Shown: piece after piece, positions 4,882 to 5,058 of the stretch | Layout: each line of letters opens with the position of its first letter | How positions within the stretch are numbered: the first letter of the stretch is position 1 | Assembly (NCBI GenBank): GCA_946885925.1 | Contig: CAMPHP010000326.1 | Span: forward strand, 1 to 5,058 | Direction of reading: 5' to 3' | Length of the DNA: 5,058 bases | DNA from: an uncultured Litorilinea sp. | GTDB taxonomy: Bacteria; Chloroflexota; Anaerolineae; Caldilineales; Caldilineaceae | Notes under the pieces: generated by a model | What the model saw: only the letters and a program-made list of their open reading frames with translations | Told to the model about the DNA's origin: nothing | Database searches by the model: none | Program-made: the position numbers and the translations under genes

Positions 4882-5058
4882 ATGGCAGAACAAGCTGTTC
4901 CTAATTTGTCCCGTGTCGCGCCGGCACGCAAAGGCATGACCATGCACCAGCGCGATAGCATGTTGGGATACCTCTTGGTAGCGCCCGTGGTCATTTGTTT
5001 GGCTGCGTTGGTGATCTATCCTTTCTTTTTTGCGATCTGGATTAGCTTCACAGACCGA
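4882..5058 (+). CDS. ABC sugar transporter permease, MalF/UgpA type (partial, N-terminus only)
   Basis: The frame is open from ATG 4882 through 59 codons to the window edge. After a polar, basic N-terminal tail (residues 1-26, ending MHQRDSM) comes one hydrophobic segment at about 27-55 (LGYLLVAPVVICLAALVIYPFFFAIWISF). The pattern of L-APxxI, then IYPF, then SFTD is the usual first transmembrane helix of binding-protein-dependent sugar permeases of the MalF/UgpA/LacF group. GAGGA lies at 4873-4877, four bases before the ATG, a slightly tight but workable spacing. It follows the binding-protein gene by 67 bases and would form the inner-membrane channel with a second permease and an ATPase expected beyond the right edge. 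Confidence 0.9.
   Translation, partial: MAEQAVPNLSRVAPARKGMTMHQRDSMLGYLLVAPVVICLAALVIYPFFFAIWISFTDR

Overview
The window is about 5 kb of bacterial DNA with four protein genes: two partial ones at the edges and two complete ones. It looks like a piece of an accessory carbohydrate-uptake locus. The best lineage guess is Chloroflexota (Anaerolineae/Caldilinea-like). The main reason is the long Ala/Pro-rich linker after the lipoprotein cysteine of the second binding protein, which is typical of ABC-transporter lipoproteins in that phylum. The moderate-to-high GC genes and the abundance of family-1 solute-binding proteins agree with this. The assignment is inference from style; the window holds no rRNA or other marker gene.

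Layout. Positions 1-1227 (minus strand) encode a Tat-type lipoprotein sugar-binding protein. Its start is at 1227 and its C-terminus, about 40 residues, lies beyond the left edge. Positions 1228-1821 are a 594-base divergent control region with no gene. It carries several short repeated or dyad motifs, including one that fits the FadR-type GntR operator consensus. Positions 1822-3318 (plus) encode a formylglycine-type sulfatase related to choline sulfatase, with no export signal. Positions 3414-4814 (plus) encode a second sugar-binding lipoprotein, a paralogue of the first. A strong stem-loop (4833-4863) follows it. The first 59 codons of an MalF/UgpA-type inner-membrane permease start at 4882 and run off the right edge.

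How the genes may work together. The order sulfatase, binding protein, permease on one strand suggests an operon. A binding protein would capture an oligosaccharide or other small sulfated solute outside the cell, the ABC permeases would import it, and the cytoplasmic sulfatase would remove sulfate. The divergent binding protein probably heads a second, related transporter. Substrate specificity cannot be read from the sequence.

The least expected feature is in the leaders. Three of the four genes have a short tandem duplication of 14 or 15 bases just upstream of the start codon. The three repeats differ in sequence. At the sulfatase gene the duplication also duplicates a -10-like TAGAAT, and that gene lacks a good Shine-Dalgarno sequence.
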